A stretch of DNA of 64,000 nt. It comes from Macrocystis pyrifera (taxonomy: Eukaryota; Sar; Phaeophyceae; Laminariales; Laminariaceae). Each line of letters starts with the position of its first letter. The first letter of the stretch is position 1. The notes beneath the pieces were generated by a model. That model was given only the letters and a program-made list of their open reading frames with translations, had not been told where the DNA came from and did no database searches. Shown here one piece after another: positions 11,721-20,809 of the stretch. The stretch is from positions 12,684,580 through 12,748,579 of the forward strand of contig JASSKH010000011.1 of the NCBI GenBank assembly GCA_031763025.1. The letters are read 5' to 3'. Position numbers and translations under genes: made by a program.

Positions 11721-12642
11721 GCGGCGGACGGCCAAGGGGCCGAACCGCGGTCTAGTAGTATTTTTAGTGTAGGGGCGGTCAGTGAAGCGATCAAACCGCG
11801 GTCTTCTTGTATTTCAATATACTATGTTTAATATGGGGCGGCCAGTCAAGGGGTCAGACCGCGGTCTCCTAGCATGTTGATGTACTATTTTTAGTGTAGC
11901 TGTCAGTCAAGGGGGCGAAACGTGGTTTCCTATGTAGCATCTTGATATGTTTTTTTAGTGTAGGGGGCAGTTAATCAACGGGCCTAACCGCGGTCTCGAA
12001 GCATGTTTGCCCTGCAAGTACTGTCGATGTCTGTTGAACATTGTGGTTGTGTATACCTAGTGTGGTGCTAGTATTGCTCTGTTGCGAGAGGTGTCTCTAT
12101 GTTGCCTGATATATGTTATGTTTTGACCGTTGACGGTGTGCTGATGTTTTCCTTCCTCCACGCACCCGTCCTGTCGGCGGCTGCTACTGCTGTTGCTGCT
12201 TCTGCTACTGCTACTGCTGCTGCTACTGCTACTGCTATCACCGCCATCGCTACATCTACAACACTACCCCTACTACTGCGGACACTACTGCTGCTGCGGC
12301 CACTACTGCGGCTACTGCTGCGGCTACTGCTGCGGCTACTGCTGCGGCTACTACTGCTACCGCTACTACGATTGCCGCCAACACCACCACCATCAACACT
12401 ACTACCTTACGACTACCAACACCTCTACGACCACCATCACCAACACCAACACCAACACTACCACCACCAATGTCACCACCGCCACCACCACCACCACCAC
12501 GGTTCGAAACAGACGCGTTTCCCATCGATCAACCGAGTGGTGGAGTCGATCCGGAAAAAAAAAGGCTAAGGACCGGTTGATCATAGCTGGGGTCATCGCC
12601 GGGTGCATCCTGTTCACGTTGTATTTCAAAGGGTTCTTGTGA
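1749..12642 (+). CDS. GOSR1: Golgi Qb-SNARE, GOSR1/GS28/Gos1 family (six exons, 5' part missing)
   Basis: Family members are tail-anchored SNAREs that drive vesicle fusion at the Golgi. Exons: 1749-1813, 2743-2819, 5398-5496, 6196-6303, 11363-11444, 12513-12642, all with GT-AG borders and matching phases (0, 2, 2, 2, 0). Read in order they give the family plan: an N-terminal helix with EIDQLLSALGECNERM, then MLQRYREILFDFSTEFKKT (family consensus LQRHRDILQDYTHEFHKTK), a middle DYEQEHLL block, the SNARE helix ARESLRLQRTTLGAASSTL with the zero-layer Gln in LQR, RFPSINRVVESIRKKK (family RFPxxNxLIxxI), and a C-terminal membrane anchor LIIAGVIAGCILFTLYFKGF before TGA. The last exon is out of frame by one base at A9 (12555-12563; A8 would restore it). 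The first ~60 residues of the family were not found; they may lie upstream. The donor at 11445 (GTCCGC) is weak. Introns carry most of the local repeats. Confidence 0.85.
2007..2081. repeat. (GCT)n microsatellite in intron
   Basis: GCT/ACT triplets within the first SNARE-gene intron seen here. The long open frames over it (poly-Ala, poly-Leu, poly-Cys) are an effect of the triplet repeat. Confidence 0.9.
2363..2469 (+). mobile_element. MITE-1 copy 3 (GTCCATAGTT subfamily)
   Basis: TIR variant with GGGGGTCCATAGTT at the left and AACTATGGACCCCC at the right. TA flanks both ends. Confidence 0.85.
2743..2819 (+). CDS. GOSR1: GOSR1-like exon b
   Basis: Preceded by a long CT-rich tract ending TCTAG and followed by GTGAGT. 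It encodes LGECNERMGAQVAKGGRKAD then SAMLQ. The split CG|G codon leads into exon c and forms the conserved LQR-x-REIL motif. Confidence 0.8.
2894..3110 (-). mobile_element. Poly(C)-tailed SINE, 5'-truncated
   Basis: On the minus strand it reads GCGGTTCTTA... to the end GAGTAT followed by poly-C. On the plus strand it appears as a G run then ATACTCACC. Confidence 0.8.
3237..3800 (+). mobile_element. Poly(C)-tailed SINE, near full length
   Basis: Begins ATATATGGGTTGGGTTGGCG and ends CGAGTACACC followed by C-rich sequence. It carries a poly-T tract at 3330-3370. The body is non-coding, and its last ~90 nt resemble the 3' end of the LINE at 3990-4873. Copies at 57774, 58373, 40322 (minus) and 60133 (minus) have the same full-length layout. 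Confidence 0.8.
3801..3989 (+). mobile_element. LINE 3'-UTR fragment with poly(C) tail
   Basis: AGGCGGCCAAACAGGAAGGG through AAATGAGTACGCCCC and a C run. It is the same 3' untranslated sequence that follows the coding relic at 3990-4670. Confidence 0.75.
3990..4873 (+). mobile_element. LINE (non-LTR retrotransposon), 5'-truncated, poly(C) tail
   Basis: The coding part, about 3990-4670, corresponds to the region after the reverse transcriptase. It has a KLKWQYKVRNMPKKRLP block and a zinc-binding MCPCGKAIESRTHIVGECEM motif (CxC...H...C), then GDRW and stop. At least two frameshifts break it: one upstream of 4428, since the conserved GDLDLPERRKR lies in the third frame, and one at the G6 run near 4471. 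The 3' UTR ends AATGAGTA followed by poly-C. No RT catalytic motif remains, so the copy cannot act on its own. Confidence 0.8.
4880..5129 (+). mobile_element. Poly(C)-tailed SINE, 5'-truncated
   Basis: Joins the family at the AACTCATTGAAGCTGTCATC region and ends ATGAGTACGCC plus poly-C, the same last bases as the LINE. Confidence 0.8.
5155..5345. repeat. (CCCTA)n array with CCCGA variants
   Basis: A pentamer array, one base short of a CCCTAA telomere unit. It ends 50 bp before exon c of the SNARE gene and supplies its pyrimidine-rich upstream region. Confidence 0.9.
5398..5496 (+). CDS. GOSR1: GOSR1-like exon c
   Basis: Acceptor ATAAAG, donor GTGATG. It encodes YREILFDFSTEFKKTSAAMQ then RKREATELFKSS, matching the HRDILQDYTHEFHKTKANF block of the family. 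It sits 50 bp after a (CCCTA)n array, so that array lies at the end of the preceding intron. Confidence 0.85.
5560..5638 (-). mobile_element. LINE 3' tail, short insertion
   Basis: A G run followed by TGTACTCCTTTGTTGCGTGC, the reverse complement of the LINE 3' end with its poly(C) tail. Confidence 0.65.
6196..6303 (+). CDS. GOSR1: GOSR1-like exon d
   Basis: Acceptor GTGAACAG, donor GTGAGTT. It encodes AHQDNPGGGG then DYEQEHLLREQNAIHSSLQS and ATGVLG, corresponding to the start of the SNARE motif (family ELFLKEHDHL...). A G8 run lies inside the exon. Confidence 0.75.
6378..6482 (+). mobile_element. MITE-1 copy 4
   Basis: TA|TTACGGGGGG on the left and CCCCCGTAA on the right with the standard core. 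The right TA is lost (CAG follows). Confidence 0.85.
6600..6730 (+). repeat. tRNA-like sequence, copy 1
   Basis: TAGCTCAGTAGGTAAC resembles a Pol III A box and GGGGTTCGAACCTC a B box. The acceptor and T stems pair poorly, so I do not call a functional tRNA. It is preceded by GGGTAATCGATCGA. Confidence 0.4.
6902..7000 (+). repeat. tRNA-like sequence, copy 2 (3'-truncated)
   Basis: Repeats the GGGTAATCGATCGACC leader and the TAGCTCAGTAGGTAAC A-box segment of the 6.6-kb copy but lacks the B box. Confidence 0.4.
7280..7530. repeat. Tandem duplication, ~140 bp unit
   Basis: Two diverged units share a GTCAGCTT-T-run start, a GAAGT...GAG...GACCGAT middle and a CAGTACCCA-like end. No gene. Confidence 0.5.
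7573..8710. repeat. Imperfect long inverted repeat
   Basis: GGTCAGAATGGAAAAC at about 7608 is mirrored by GTTTTCCATTCTGACC near 8660. The ACACCTCACATAAA and GCCCATCTTA segments are mirrored as well. This may be a decayed TIR element of about 1.1 kb; no coding sequence was recognised inside. Confidence 0.45.
9187..9530 (+). mobile_element. tRNA-derived SINE, copy 1
   Basis: The tRNA-like head has GATTCGGTAGGTGGGTC (A box region) and a slightly mutated B box TGGGTTTCGAGTCTCACC. The body includes GCGAGAGCGCGAGTTGGCT and ACCTGTGACCACGGCTTGTC, ending in an A-rich tail. Confidence 0.7.
9563..9661. mobile_element. MITE-2 (palindromic), best copy
   Basis: CCCTTTAGTGCCGCAGTCCC...TTTGGGGACAAA is inverted as TTTGTCCCC...GGGACTGCGGCACTAAAAGGG. 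About 100 bp, almost wholly palindromic, non-coding. Confidence 0.7.
9763..9860. repeat. Dispersed repeat, partner near 20097
   Basis: TTCTACCCGTCGG...CCAGTGTCCGTGCCGATTC...TCTGTGGTCAC recurs in diverged form at 20097-20190, immediately before SINE copy 2. Confidence 0.5.
9957..10061 (+). mobile_element. MITE-1 copy 5
   Basis: TA|TTACGGGGGTCCATAGTT left end. The right end is CCCCCGCAG|TA, slightly mutated. Confidence 0.8.
10087..10230. repeat. Tandem duplication, 69-bp unit
   Basis: GGCCCATCTT...GAGGACTTTCGGTTCTTTC plus a T-rich stretch occurs twice in a row. Related words occur in reverse near 8600. Confidence 0.6.
11363..11444 (+). CDS. GOSR1: GOSR1-like exon e (SNARE zero layer)
   Basis: Acceptor GCGTAACAG, donor GTCCGC (weak). 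It encodes QAAEARESLRLQRTTLGAAS then STLSSMQ. This aligns with the family SNARE core, where a conserved Gln is followed by R and a Leu/Met layer. Both phases fit the flanking exons. Confidence 0.75.
11522..11553. repeat. Poly-G tract followed by ATACTC
   Basis: A long G run then ATACTCAGTGG, the reverse complement of a GAGTAT-poly(C) junction. Probably a very short retroelement 3' insertion in the last SNARE-gene intron. Confidence 0.5.
11638..11719. repeat. Poly-G tract, ~80 nt with one C
   Basis: A nearly pure G run that abuts the GACCGCGG satellite array starting at about 11721. Confidence 0.9.
11721..12000 (-). repeat. GACCGCGG satellite array 1
   Basis: Four to five units of about 60-67 bp reading (minus strand) GACCGCGGTTTGAC...TTGACTGACCGCCC plus an AT-rich spacer with a TACACTA word. 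The same family occurs at 46040 and 49905 in the opposite orientation. Confidence 0.7.
12190..12500. repeat. Triplet microsatellite (GCT/ACT then CAC/CAA)
   Basis: Triplet-repeat DNA directly before the last SNARE-gene exon. Open frames here are compositional. Confidence 0.8.
12513..12642 (+). CDS. GOSR1: GOSR1-like terminal exon with membrane anchor
   Basis: Acceptor CGAAACAG. It encodes TRFPSINRVVESIRKKK, then AKDRL and a hydrophobic anchor of about 17 residues, stop at 12640-12642. An A9 run at 12555-12563 puts the two halves in different frames, and removing one A reconnects them. It may be a sequencing error or a real lesion. Confidence 0.85.
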
Positions 12643-13499
12643 TCGGTTGCTTGGTGCTGGTGTCGTAGGGGCTGTAGCGGCGCCTGCTCTCTCTGCGCCT
12701 GCTCTTTAGTTTGAGCTTTCTGGTATTTTCGTTTACGTTTGTGTCTTCGATTCCGTTTTCGCTTTCATTTTTGCTGTCGTTTTCGGTTTTCGGTTTTCGG
12801 TGTCCGCTTTCGTCTTCGTGGTCGTGTGTAATTCTCCGGATGGGTCGATATTCGATTTCGGTTTCGCTTTTCGATTCATTTTCGAAATTCATTTTCGTGA
12901 ACAATTTCGATTTTCGTTTTCGACGTTGACTCCAGATTCGATTTCTTTTTCGGTTTTGGTTTCGTTTTCGATATCGATTTCGTTTTCCGTTGACCGCGGC
13001 AGCGGCGGCGGTGGCGGTACGCGGTGGCAGCCGCGGGTCCTGCATGTGCCTGGTATAAAGGCGGCCTTTTTTTTTTTCCTTCCTTATTTTGCCTCTACGA
13101 CACGACGGCACCGCCACTACCCAGCCCAGACGGTGGTTGGTCGCCAGGCCAAAGCACCTTCGGGGGGTGCTACTTCCCGCTCCTTGCTCTTGTACGTTTT
13201 GTTTTTTGTCTTGAGTTTTTTTTTTTGCCTTCTTGGCTCACTGGTTATAGGGAAGGGGCACCGCCTGTTTTGGCTGCACTACAAAGGAGCTTCAAAGATA
13301 ATTCGCGGACCAGGTACTAATAGTTCTTATTCGCCATCAACAGGGGTTACCTGTGGCGGTTCGTTAGATCGAAAGTTGTTGGTTCTGCTTTTTCTGGGCG
13401 TTTGAACCCTATTAATAGTACGTACCACTGAAGAAGAGGTTTCATACACTACTGTAATTCCAAGTATTATATCCAATATAATTGGTCGCAGTTATCAAG

Positions 13500-14300
13500 A
13501 GGTTAAGGGGGCCTCCAAGAAAGCGCGGTAAGGCGACGAGAAAATAAGGGTATTGTACGTACGGAAGAAGTAGGCGAATCAGATGAACGCAGGGTGCAAG
13601 TGTACCGGGGAGAGCCTTGGACACCTTGGGTCAGTTTGTAGTAGCTGGCCTCTGAGCGTAGCATGCAGCGGAGCAGAGCCAGCGTCACAGGATCAAGGTG
13701 TGATAAAGTACTACATACAGTAGTAGTTTTGATTGCTTCCGGAGTTTTGGTCTTCTTTGTACTCCTGCAGTCCTTCGGTTTTAAGGGGCTTCGACGTGGG
13801 CGCTGATTGGAAGGTTGATATTATTGTAGTACAAGTGGGTATTGCTTGCTCCTCTTCGACTGAACGAGATGCTTCGCAAAACGGCGGATGGGGAGCCCTT
13901 GATGGATAAACGTTCCTTCCACTTTTGTTTGTCGGCTCACGAGGGGTGTCCAAGAAAGAGCGGATTGGAAAATTATTTATGAACACATGTCCCGTCTACA
14001 GTAAGTAGTGCTGCCTTTCTGGCTATATGAGGAGCTTCGAACAATTCGCAGATACATCCTCATTCATGTATTGTGCTTTGGTCATATTTATAGGTCGTTC
14101 TTTCCTGGCGCTGTCCAAGAAAAGCGCGGATTGGGAGGTTCTTGATTCAAGTTCGTACACGCTTCCGTCTTTTTTTGGGCTGAATGGGGGGCATGGAAGA
14201 AAGCGCGCGTTGGGAATTTCGTGTTCTCTGCCTGTGCTTCATAATTCTTCCTGCTGTTGGTTGTATGGAGTGCTTCGAAAAAGCGCGGATAACAAGGAGG
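13500..14300. repeat. Degenerate repeat, CCAAGAAAGCGCGGATTGG core
   Basis: Variants of GTCCAAGAAAGCGCGGATTG recur about every 100 bp (about 13513, 13950, 14110, 14195, 14275), each followed by a short TT-rich segment. Frames crossing it are not conserved between units. Confidence 0.5.
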
Positions 14301-14650
14301 CGTGCATTAACATAAAGTCTAAACTGCCGCGGCGACGGCGGTCTCCCCGGACAGCGTCCGCCATTTCTTTTTTGTGTGTCTCGAGCGGACGCACGTGTCC
14401 ATTACTATTCATAGAGGAGTAACTTGATTATCTGGTGCGCCGACTTCTTCTATTTCTCGGTTCGCAGCTCGCGAAGACTGTGTATATACACCTAGACCTT
14501 GGTCCAGCTGGGACGATTTGGTTGAAATTTCTTGACGGCAACCCCTAACTATAACCCTAAAACGACCACCAACCCCGATCATCGCCAGGGAAATTTGCTC
14601 GCGAAGATCCATTGAGGCAGTATTACAGAGCTCACCACTTATTCGAGATT

Positions 14651-14790
14651 TGGTCTGATTGGCTCAGGACCAGGGTTGCTCTGATTGGCCGAAGGGTCAG
14701 GGTTAGGGTTGCTCTGATTGGCCGAAGGGTCAGGGTTAGGGTTGCTCTGATTGGCTCCGGATCAGGGTTAGGGTTAGGGTTAGTTTATAT
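14651..14790 (+). repeat. 33-bp repeat with CTGATTGGC and TTAGGG
   Basis: CTGATTGGC at about 14655, 14681, 14714 and 14747, each followed by GGGTCAGGGTTAGGGTT or a variant, ending in three TTAGGG copies. ATTGG is the reverse of the CCAAT box. Confidence 0.7.
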
Positions 14791-16848
14791 TCGTCTCGTA
14801 CACAGTAGGGACCCTCAACCATTTTGATCGAATATGTGGTGAGCAGCCTTCCATTGAGGAGCGGACTATCGACCGCTTCGTCGAGGCGGAGCGAAGTCAA
14901 AAGCATCGGTGTGAGCTGCGTCATATATGGACCTTTGGCGAGTCATGTCGACTGAAAGTCGAGGTCGTTTCGCAAGGGCCGTTTGCGACCTGAGATCCGC
15001 GGCTCGGCAGGCTTATTCAGGCCGGAAGTTGAGGTATATACCCATCGGTGCATGCGTGACTCTGAGGTCTACGATATACCAGGTATACGTAACTACCCCG
15101 TCCTTGACATTTCGCCCAGCTTCGACCAAACGTGACGAGAGGACGAATTGATGGATGATCGGGACGATATCGGGATTGCTACATAATAATAGTGCCCCCC
15201 TGACCACTTACAAGACCTACCTACTTGTACTGTTCACTCCCCGTACATAATGCGCTATCGAAGCGTAACACCAAGCTTGCAAAGCTGAGTTTTGAGTTTT
15301 ATTCCTATATCACAGCTTCGGATTATTTTACCTTTTGTTTATATTATTAGTGCCCCATTCGGGTTGATGCTTGCACTGTATTACAGCATGGGCCCGTCAA
15401 ACAAGAACCAGCTACGTAATACTATTAGACAGCTTGAACCCTTATTGTGGGCCCAACCTTGAGCACCCTTGAGCTTCCGCTACTTGTATTAAGTCGGGGT
15501 TGGAGTTTGGTGGAGCGTTTGCCACTGAGCATGCTGCTTTCTTAATCCGAATTTCCTATTTAGTTGGTATCCCCCCAAAATTGAGCATGGCGTTCGGGGC
15601 TCTCTCTTGTTCCTACGAGTAGGCCTTTTGCACTACTCTATGGTTGTTGCGGGCGAGCGGGTGGTAAAACTACAAAACTCAGTTCCGCTTAGTCGGCTCT
15701 TCGCGTTGTCACAATTATTACATTATTACGTAACAATCTATATCGTCCCGATCACTCAATTCTTCTTTTCGTTGCTTCTTATTGCACATGCCCCGCGTAG
15801 TATGTTTTACACTACGCCCTCAACACCTGCCCCCCCCCCCCCCCCCCGCCAACACACAAACTAGCCCAAAGCGAAAATAACCGAGCACGCCACGGCGAGT
15901 TGCGAGCCTTCGCGAGACGGACTGCATCTTTTACACTGTACAGCTGCAGAGGTCTGGGAGCGCTATTGAAAGATACAACTGATGTAGTAGTAATATAGGT
16001 ACTACTGGAGGTGGTCTGGAAGCCTCCTTCTCCGCAAGAAATCTGCGTGCCGTTTTTTATCAGACCACACAACAATCAGAGTGCATGCTTGCTCACCGGT
16101 ATACCGGTGCTTAATAGTACTACCACGGAATGGAAATGAACCCCTCGTATTTCTCTACAAAAACAAGCGGCGCGGACTCCGTGTAGGTGTGTGGGTGTCG
16201 TTTTAGACGGAAGGGACGGGTCAGAGTCTGAAAAGTGGGCCACAACGACAATAACAACAACAACAACACGACAAAAATACCAGCAACAACAGCAGCGAGA
16301 CCTGAAAAATATCAAGTCAGGTATACCTTGTGTGGTAGCTAAGCAATGGGCTGTGGAGAGCTGTAGGTTGTGGGCCAAAGAGAGCTGCAGGTTGTGGGCC
16401 TTGGGGCTACCGGAGGCGCGCGAAACGCGAAAGTTGAAACGGGCGAAACGGTGGTGAAACTTCATGGATGCAAATGAAACCGTCACCGACAGCAACGAAC
16501 CGGTAGTAATCCCACCCTAAAACGCCTTCGAATACACGTCGCGGATTGGCCAATACAATAAGCCCGATTTGGTCTGCGGGGCTACGCGGCTCTCGACACC
16601 GGGGCGCAAGTATCGGGCTCACGCAGGCGGGAGACAGTTCGATCTCGGGCACACGAGATAAAAAGATACCGCAGGAGAACCTCGAGGGTCTGAGATATGG
16701 TGTAAGGACTGACAGAGGGCCGCGCGCACAAGCAAAAAAAGTTCAAAAATCGTCGAGGAGAGTAGTTTCAGAGAAAAAACTATCATAACTCGCTGCCCTG
16801 AGCGAGCCGATAACAAGTTCGAGAGGATCACATCACGCCTTGAGTGAC

Positions 16849-17322
16849 ATGCCTGGGAGGACTTCGTCGTCTATCGGAGGAGCTTCCACTCGGGGGGAGA
16901 GGCCGAGGTAAGCGCAAGGGAAGACCGTACTCTTGGTTAGTTGCGGTGCGAGAACCCCGAGGCTGAGAGTCTGGGCTTTTTGCGGAAAGGTTTTTTGCTG
17001 CTTCGCGAAGGCTTCGCCGTTGTTTTGGTTGCTGCTGTTATTGTCGAGGCTGGCTGGCTGCTTGTGCGGTGATGATTTGATTTTCACCCGCGCACAGCAA
17101 GCACATACGACGTTCTGAACACCCTGCAGGGATCCTCCCCCGCGCTTGTCCTGTATAGCCTTTCCGGGAGGAGCAGTGCGCAATGGTTGCATACAGAGCA
17201 ACCGCACGGGTACGACCCGCGCAACGCAGCCGCTGCTGCTGCTGCTGCTGCGCCTCGCAGTGCCAGCTTTATTATTTGATTGCCTTGTCGTAAAAAAAAA
17301 GAAGAGGAAAATATCGTCGTAA
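16849..17322 (+). CDS. Candidate two-exon small membrane protein
   Basis: Not recognised. Exon 16849-16907 starts with ATG after an in-frame stop and gives MPGRTSSSIGGASTRGERP plus a split codon at donor GTAAGC. After a 222-nt intron ending CCCTGCAG, exon 17130-17322 reads DPPPRLSCIAFPGGAVRNGC and onwards, through a hydrophobic LLLLLLRLAVPALLFDCLVV, then KKKKRKISS and stop. The phase-2 junction matches. The hydrophobic run overlaps a (CTG)6 repeat and could be accidental. The predicted protein is about 84 residues with a C-terminal anchor and a basic tail. Confidence 0.3.
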
Positions 17323-18156
17323 AATGAAGCACGAAGCTATTAAACCCAACATTCAAACAACACCGCTCTGCCGCGCTCCGCTGCTGCTGTGTCGCCCCGA
17401 ACTTTACAGCAGTAGTATCTGTTAGCTCTGATCGCGAGTTAGTGACGGCACGGGTACCGTGGTTTTTATTGAAAGCTGCAACTGCTGTAATGTAATAGCG
17501 TCCGGGCAACTATTGCTGCTGTGTGTGGTGTTGCTGCCTCCATTGCCGCTGCTGCTTCTGCTGTACAAGTAGGACTCTCTGGTATGTTGCACTTTTCATT
17601 TTTCGACGGACGGCATTCGACGCGGAACAACCCCCCGCGGCGCGTGCTTTGAGTTTTGGGAGTTCGGTGCTGGGTTCTGGTTGGCCTCTCCAAGTGTGCC
17701 TCTCGCTCGTACATGGGACTATTTTCCAGCCACGCCTGCGTTTACCTGTTACTGATAGCACGCATTGAGCACGCCTGCGTTTATCGGTACCGGTTACGTG
17801 CATGCTTCGTACCCGGGTATGTATGTATATTACACGAGGTACGAGTATATCCATACCATGCATGGTTCCTTGCATGTGTGGTACCGGCACGTACTATTAA
17901 TACAACACAAAAGCAGTACGAGTACTAGTGGCTACGTTATATGTCGTATCCAATACACGACACGAAATTGGAACGTGGAAGTCTGGTGAGCTCAAGCTTT
18001 ATTTTTACCAATCCGCCGGAGGACTTTATAAATTTTGAAATACGTCAGCTGTGAGTTCGACTGATTAAATAGTTGATACTCGGAGGATTTTATAAACTTT
18101 GAAATACGTCAAAAAAAAATAAAAATAAAAAAAAAAATCACTGCTGTAGCCTACGG

Positions 18157-18159
<3 letters not shown>

Positions 18160-18203
<44 letters not shown>
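18160..18203. repeat. (GCT)n microsatellite
   Basis: A pure GCT triplet run. Confidence 0.9.
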
Positions 18204-18204
<1 letters not shown>

Positions 18205-18314
18205 ACCTGGTCGGTAGAGTACAAGTGTACCCGAAGGAGTACCCTACCGAAAGGTAGAGGTAGAGCTCGTACATACTATTAATAGTATGGACTGCTGTTC
18301 GTCGTAGGCTACTA

Positions 18315-18370
18315 CTACGGGGGACCATAGTTAATAGGACCGATGGTACACATAAAAAAACCTATATAGA
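18315..18370 (+). mobile_element. MITE-1 copy 6, left half only
   Basis: CTACGGGGGACCATAGTTAA through the ACACATAAAAAAACCTATAT core, then unrelated sequence. The right TIR is missing. Confidence 0.75.
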
Positions 18371-18931
18371 ACTACTTGTAGATATCTCGGTCTCTGAGCG
18401 TGCTCGGTTGGTACATCCCTGGCCTCTCAGAGCTCCCACTTGGAAATCGCCTCCCTTTATTACTTGCCGGACCTTTCCAGCGGGTCTTTGTTTTCTCCAT
18501 TTCGCTTGGCACTTTCAGTCCTTCTTTCCTTTTTTCTCATTTCGTCTCGTGTGCGTGCGTGTACTCCGAGCACGGTTCCACGGGCGAGCGCGGCACCGTC
18601 GCGGGTTTCAGCGGGTGCTGGCGGGTAGACGGAGAGTTGCAAGGAGCGCGGTCGCCGTTTTCGTGGCTGGGCGTCGTGTGTGCCTCGAGACACGAGAGAA
18701 GCATGAATGGGCTCTGCCTGGCCTCCGTTTGTGATTATTGATAGAGTACGTACGAGTATTTAAGGGTCGTTCGGGATAGTCAGATAACTTTCAAGCAGTG
18801 CTTATTTTTGCGACCGGGCTGAAAACCACACTGGGAGGTACCCATGTTGAGCACTAACATTGTCGAGCTGGCGAACGACGGCCACGGTGAGCACCGGGTT
18901 TCACACGAGGCGGGCGACGGGGCTCACAGTG

Positions 18932-19051
18932 GAGGAGAGGGAGGAAATCTTTACCCGGACCGAATCGGTAGCGAGATGGCCGCGAGAGGGGCGGGCGGCG
19001 TACGAGGCTGAGAGAGCTTTGCTGTTAGATTTTTTTCTTTTTTCTTTTTGA
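18932..19051 (+). CDS. Candidate terminal exon, unknown protein
   Basis: After an acceptor-like GGCTCACAG it reads EEREEIFTRTESVARWPREG then RAAYEAERALLLDFF and stops at 19049-19051. The helical, charged reading is protein-like. No upstream exon was identified and an overlapping ATG frame at 18844 is also open. Confidence 0.25.
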   Translation, partial: EEREEIFTRTESVARWPREGRAAYEAERALLLDFFLFSF

Positions 19052-19538
19052 CCGGTGTAAGGTGTTCCAATCAGGCGGTAAATTATTACACGAAAGGGGA
19101 CGGGGATTTTTTTTTTTTGGGAAATTTTCGGTTTCATTTTCATCGTTTTCGCTGTGCTGCTCTGCCGTGCTGTGCTTTATTTATCTTTCGTACACATAGG
19201 AGTATACAGACACAGAGCACATCGAAAGAAGAAAGTAAGTACCCTACCTGGGGTATGTACGTACGTACGGTGTGTGAGCAAGCGTAGCGGGAAACCACCC
19301 CCGACGCGAAGCGTATGTGGCGTCCGAGCTGTTTTCTCCTGAATGAATGAAGCATGGCGGCGGGAATCTTGGCATTATCAAGTCGCCAGTTTGCACCTCA
19401 ACTGCTGTACATACACACAGTCATGAAAAAAACAATATCCAATCATGGACCTCCGTCCGCTTCGCATAATTTGATGTACTTTTCCTTCCTGAGCGAGCGT
19501 AGCGGGCGGCGCAGGCCGCCCGCGGAGCGGAGCGACTT

Positions 19539-19598
19539 GTATTTACTTATTTTTACCATCACTATCTGGTCCTATTTACTATGGTCCCCCCCCCGTAA
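19539..19598 (+). mobile_element. MITE-1 copy 7, right half only
   Basis: ATTTACTTATTTTTACC core and the right TIR GGTCCTATTTACTATGGTCC followed by C8 and GTAATA. Confidence 0.75.
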
Positions 19599-19755
19599 TA
19601 TTGATATTAATAGTATGGAGCCGTACTTGTAGATGAAACGTGAGGCGGTATGAGCGCCGTTACTTCTCTATTAATAGGCTCGTGCAGGTCCGACCGTCCG
19701 ACCTCCTATCTGCAAGTACCTGATTTTTCATTTTTCGGTGTTTCCCCCGTTACAA

Positions 19756-19829
19756 TGATCATGATGACGATGATGACGATGATGACGATGATGACGATGA
19801 TGACGATGATGACGATGATGACGATGATA
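19756..19829. repeat. (GATGAC)n microsatellite
   Basis: GATGACGAT hexamer/nonamer array. Confidence 0.9.
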
Positions 19830-20190
19830 TACTGTAGGTTATTTCCCTGAAATACTTTGTACTACTGCTGTATGTATACAAGCATGTACCATGTAGCTTA
19901 TTGCTACCCAACACTCTTGAAATACTGAGTATTCATATCGTGACAGATACCGGGTAACAACATTGGAGGGGCGGCAACATGGGCAACCTTTACCGGTTGG
20001 TGGGTTTGCCTGGGTAGGTTTCCTGGGCACCCCAAAGAGCATACCCTACCGAATACTTTTGAAATATAAAATGTGTATGTCGTGTTCACGATAGATCGTC
20101 CTTTCTACCCAGCAGCTTCATCAGTACACCCAGTGTCCGTCCTGATTCCTCATCCTAGAGAGATCATAATTCTGCTCTGTGGTCACAGAC

Positions 20191-20530
20191 GTCCCCGGTG
20201 GCTTGGTAGGTGATCCGCGTGCCTATCAAGATCAATTTGGTGGGTTGGAGTCTCTCCGAGTGCATGCTTGTAGGGACTTTTTCTTGCATACAAAAATTAA
20301 TTATAGCGGAAACCGCGAGAGCGTGAGTTAGCTACATTCGATGAAAATCGACGCGCGGTGGGAATGCAGAACCCTATGCGCGACAAAATAAAGGCAAGCA
20401 GTGGGGGGGGAGATGGGACGATACCTGTGACCACGGCTTGTCCAGAAGATCGCTGAGAGTAAAACCTCCTACGAGCTACGAGTATTAGCTGGAAAGTAAA
20501 TGTGATGATTAAAGAAAAAAAAAAAACTGC
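20191..20530 (+). mobile_element. tRNA-derived SINE, copy 2
   Basis: CCCCGGTGGCTTGGTAGGTG head, GCGAGAGCGTGAGTTAGCT body, ACCTGTGACCACGGCTTGTC, A-rich tail. The B-box region has lost a few bases (GGGTTGGAGTCTCTCC). Confidence 0.7.
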
Positions 20531-20809
20531 TGTGAAACAGAGTCTTTGACCAATACGTACAAGTATACCTGGTGGTACCTGATATTTTTTAGCCAAACAA
20601 CGATATACCTTCGATTTTTAGCCATTTAAAAGGTACAGTCGAGATATAGCCCTCGACAGGCCTCCTGGTCCTTTCTCTGATTGGCCAACGCCGCTTCGGA
20701 CTTAGTGTTGGCTAAAAAGGTCCAAGCATATATACCTCTCTGTATACTCAAGTTGGGCTTCTTACTTTTTTTGTCTTTAATTTGCCGTGGATTACCTGCG
20801 AATGGCTCA

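Larger units (their letters stand above)
12643..16848. other. Gene-poor stretch
   Basis: No exon with convincing borders. The region holds a TTCGTTTTCG-rich segment (12710-12990), a degenerate repeat (13500-14300), CCAAT/TTAGGG repeats (14640-14790) and non-repetitive sequence in which I see nothing. Confidence 0.5.
17323..18931. other. Gene-poor stretch
   Basis: Mostly unique sequence without clear exons. It contains a (GCT)14-like microsatellite at 18160-18203 and a half MITE-1. The GC-rich part 18400-18740 is open in several frames but has no recognisable product. Confidence 0.4.
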
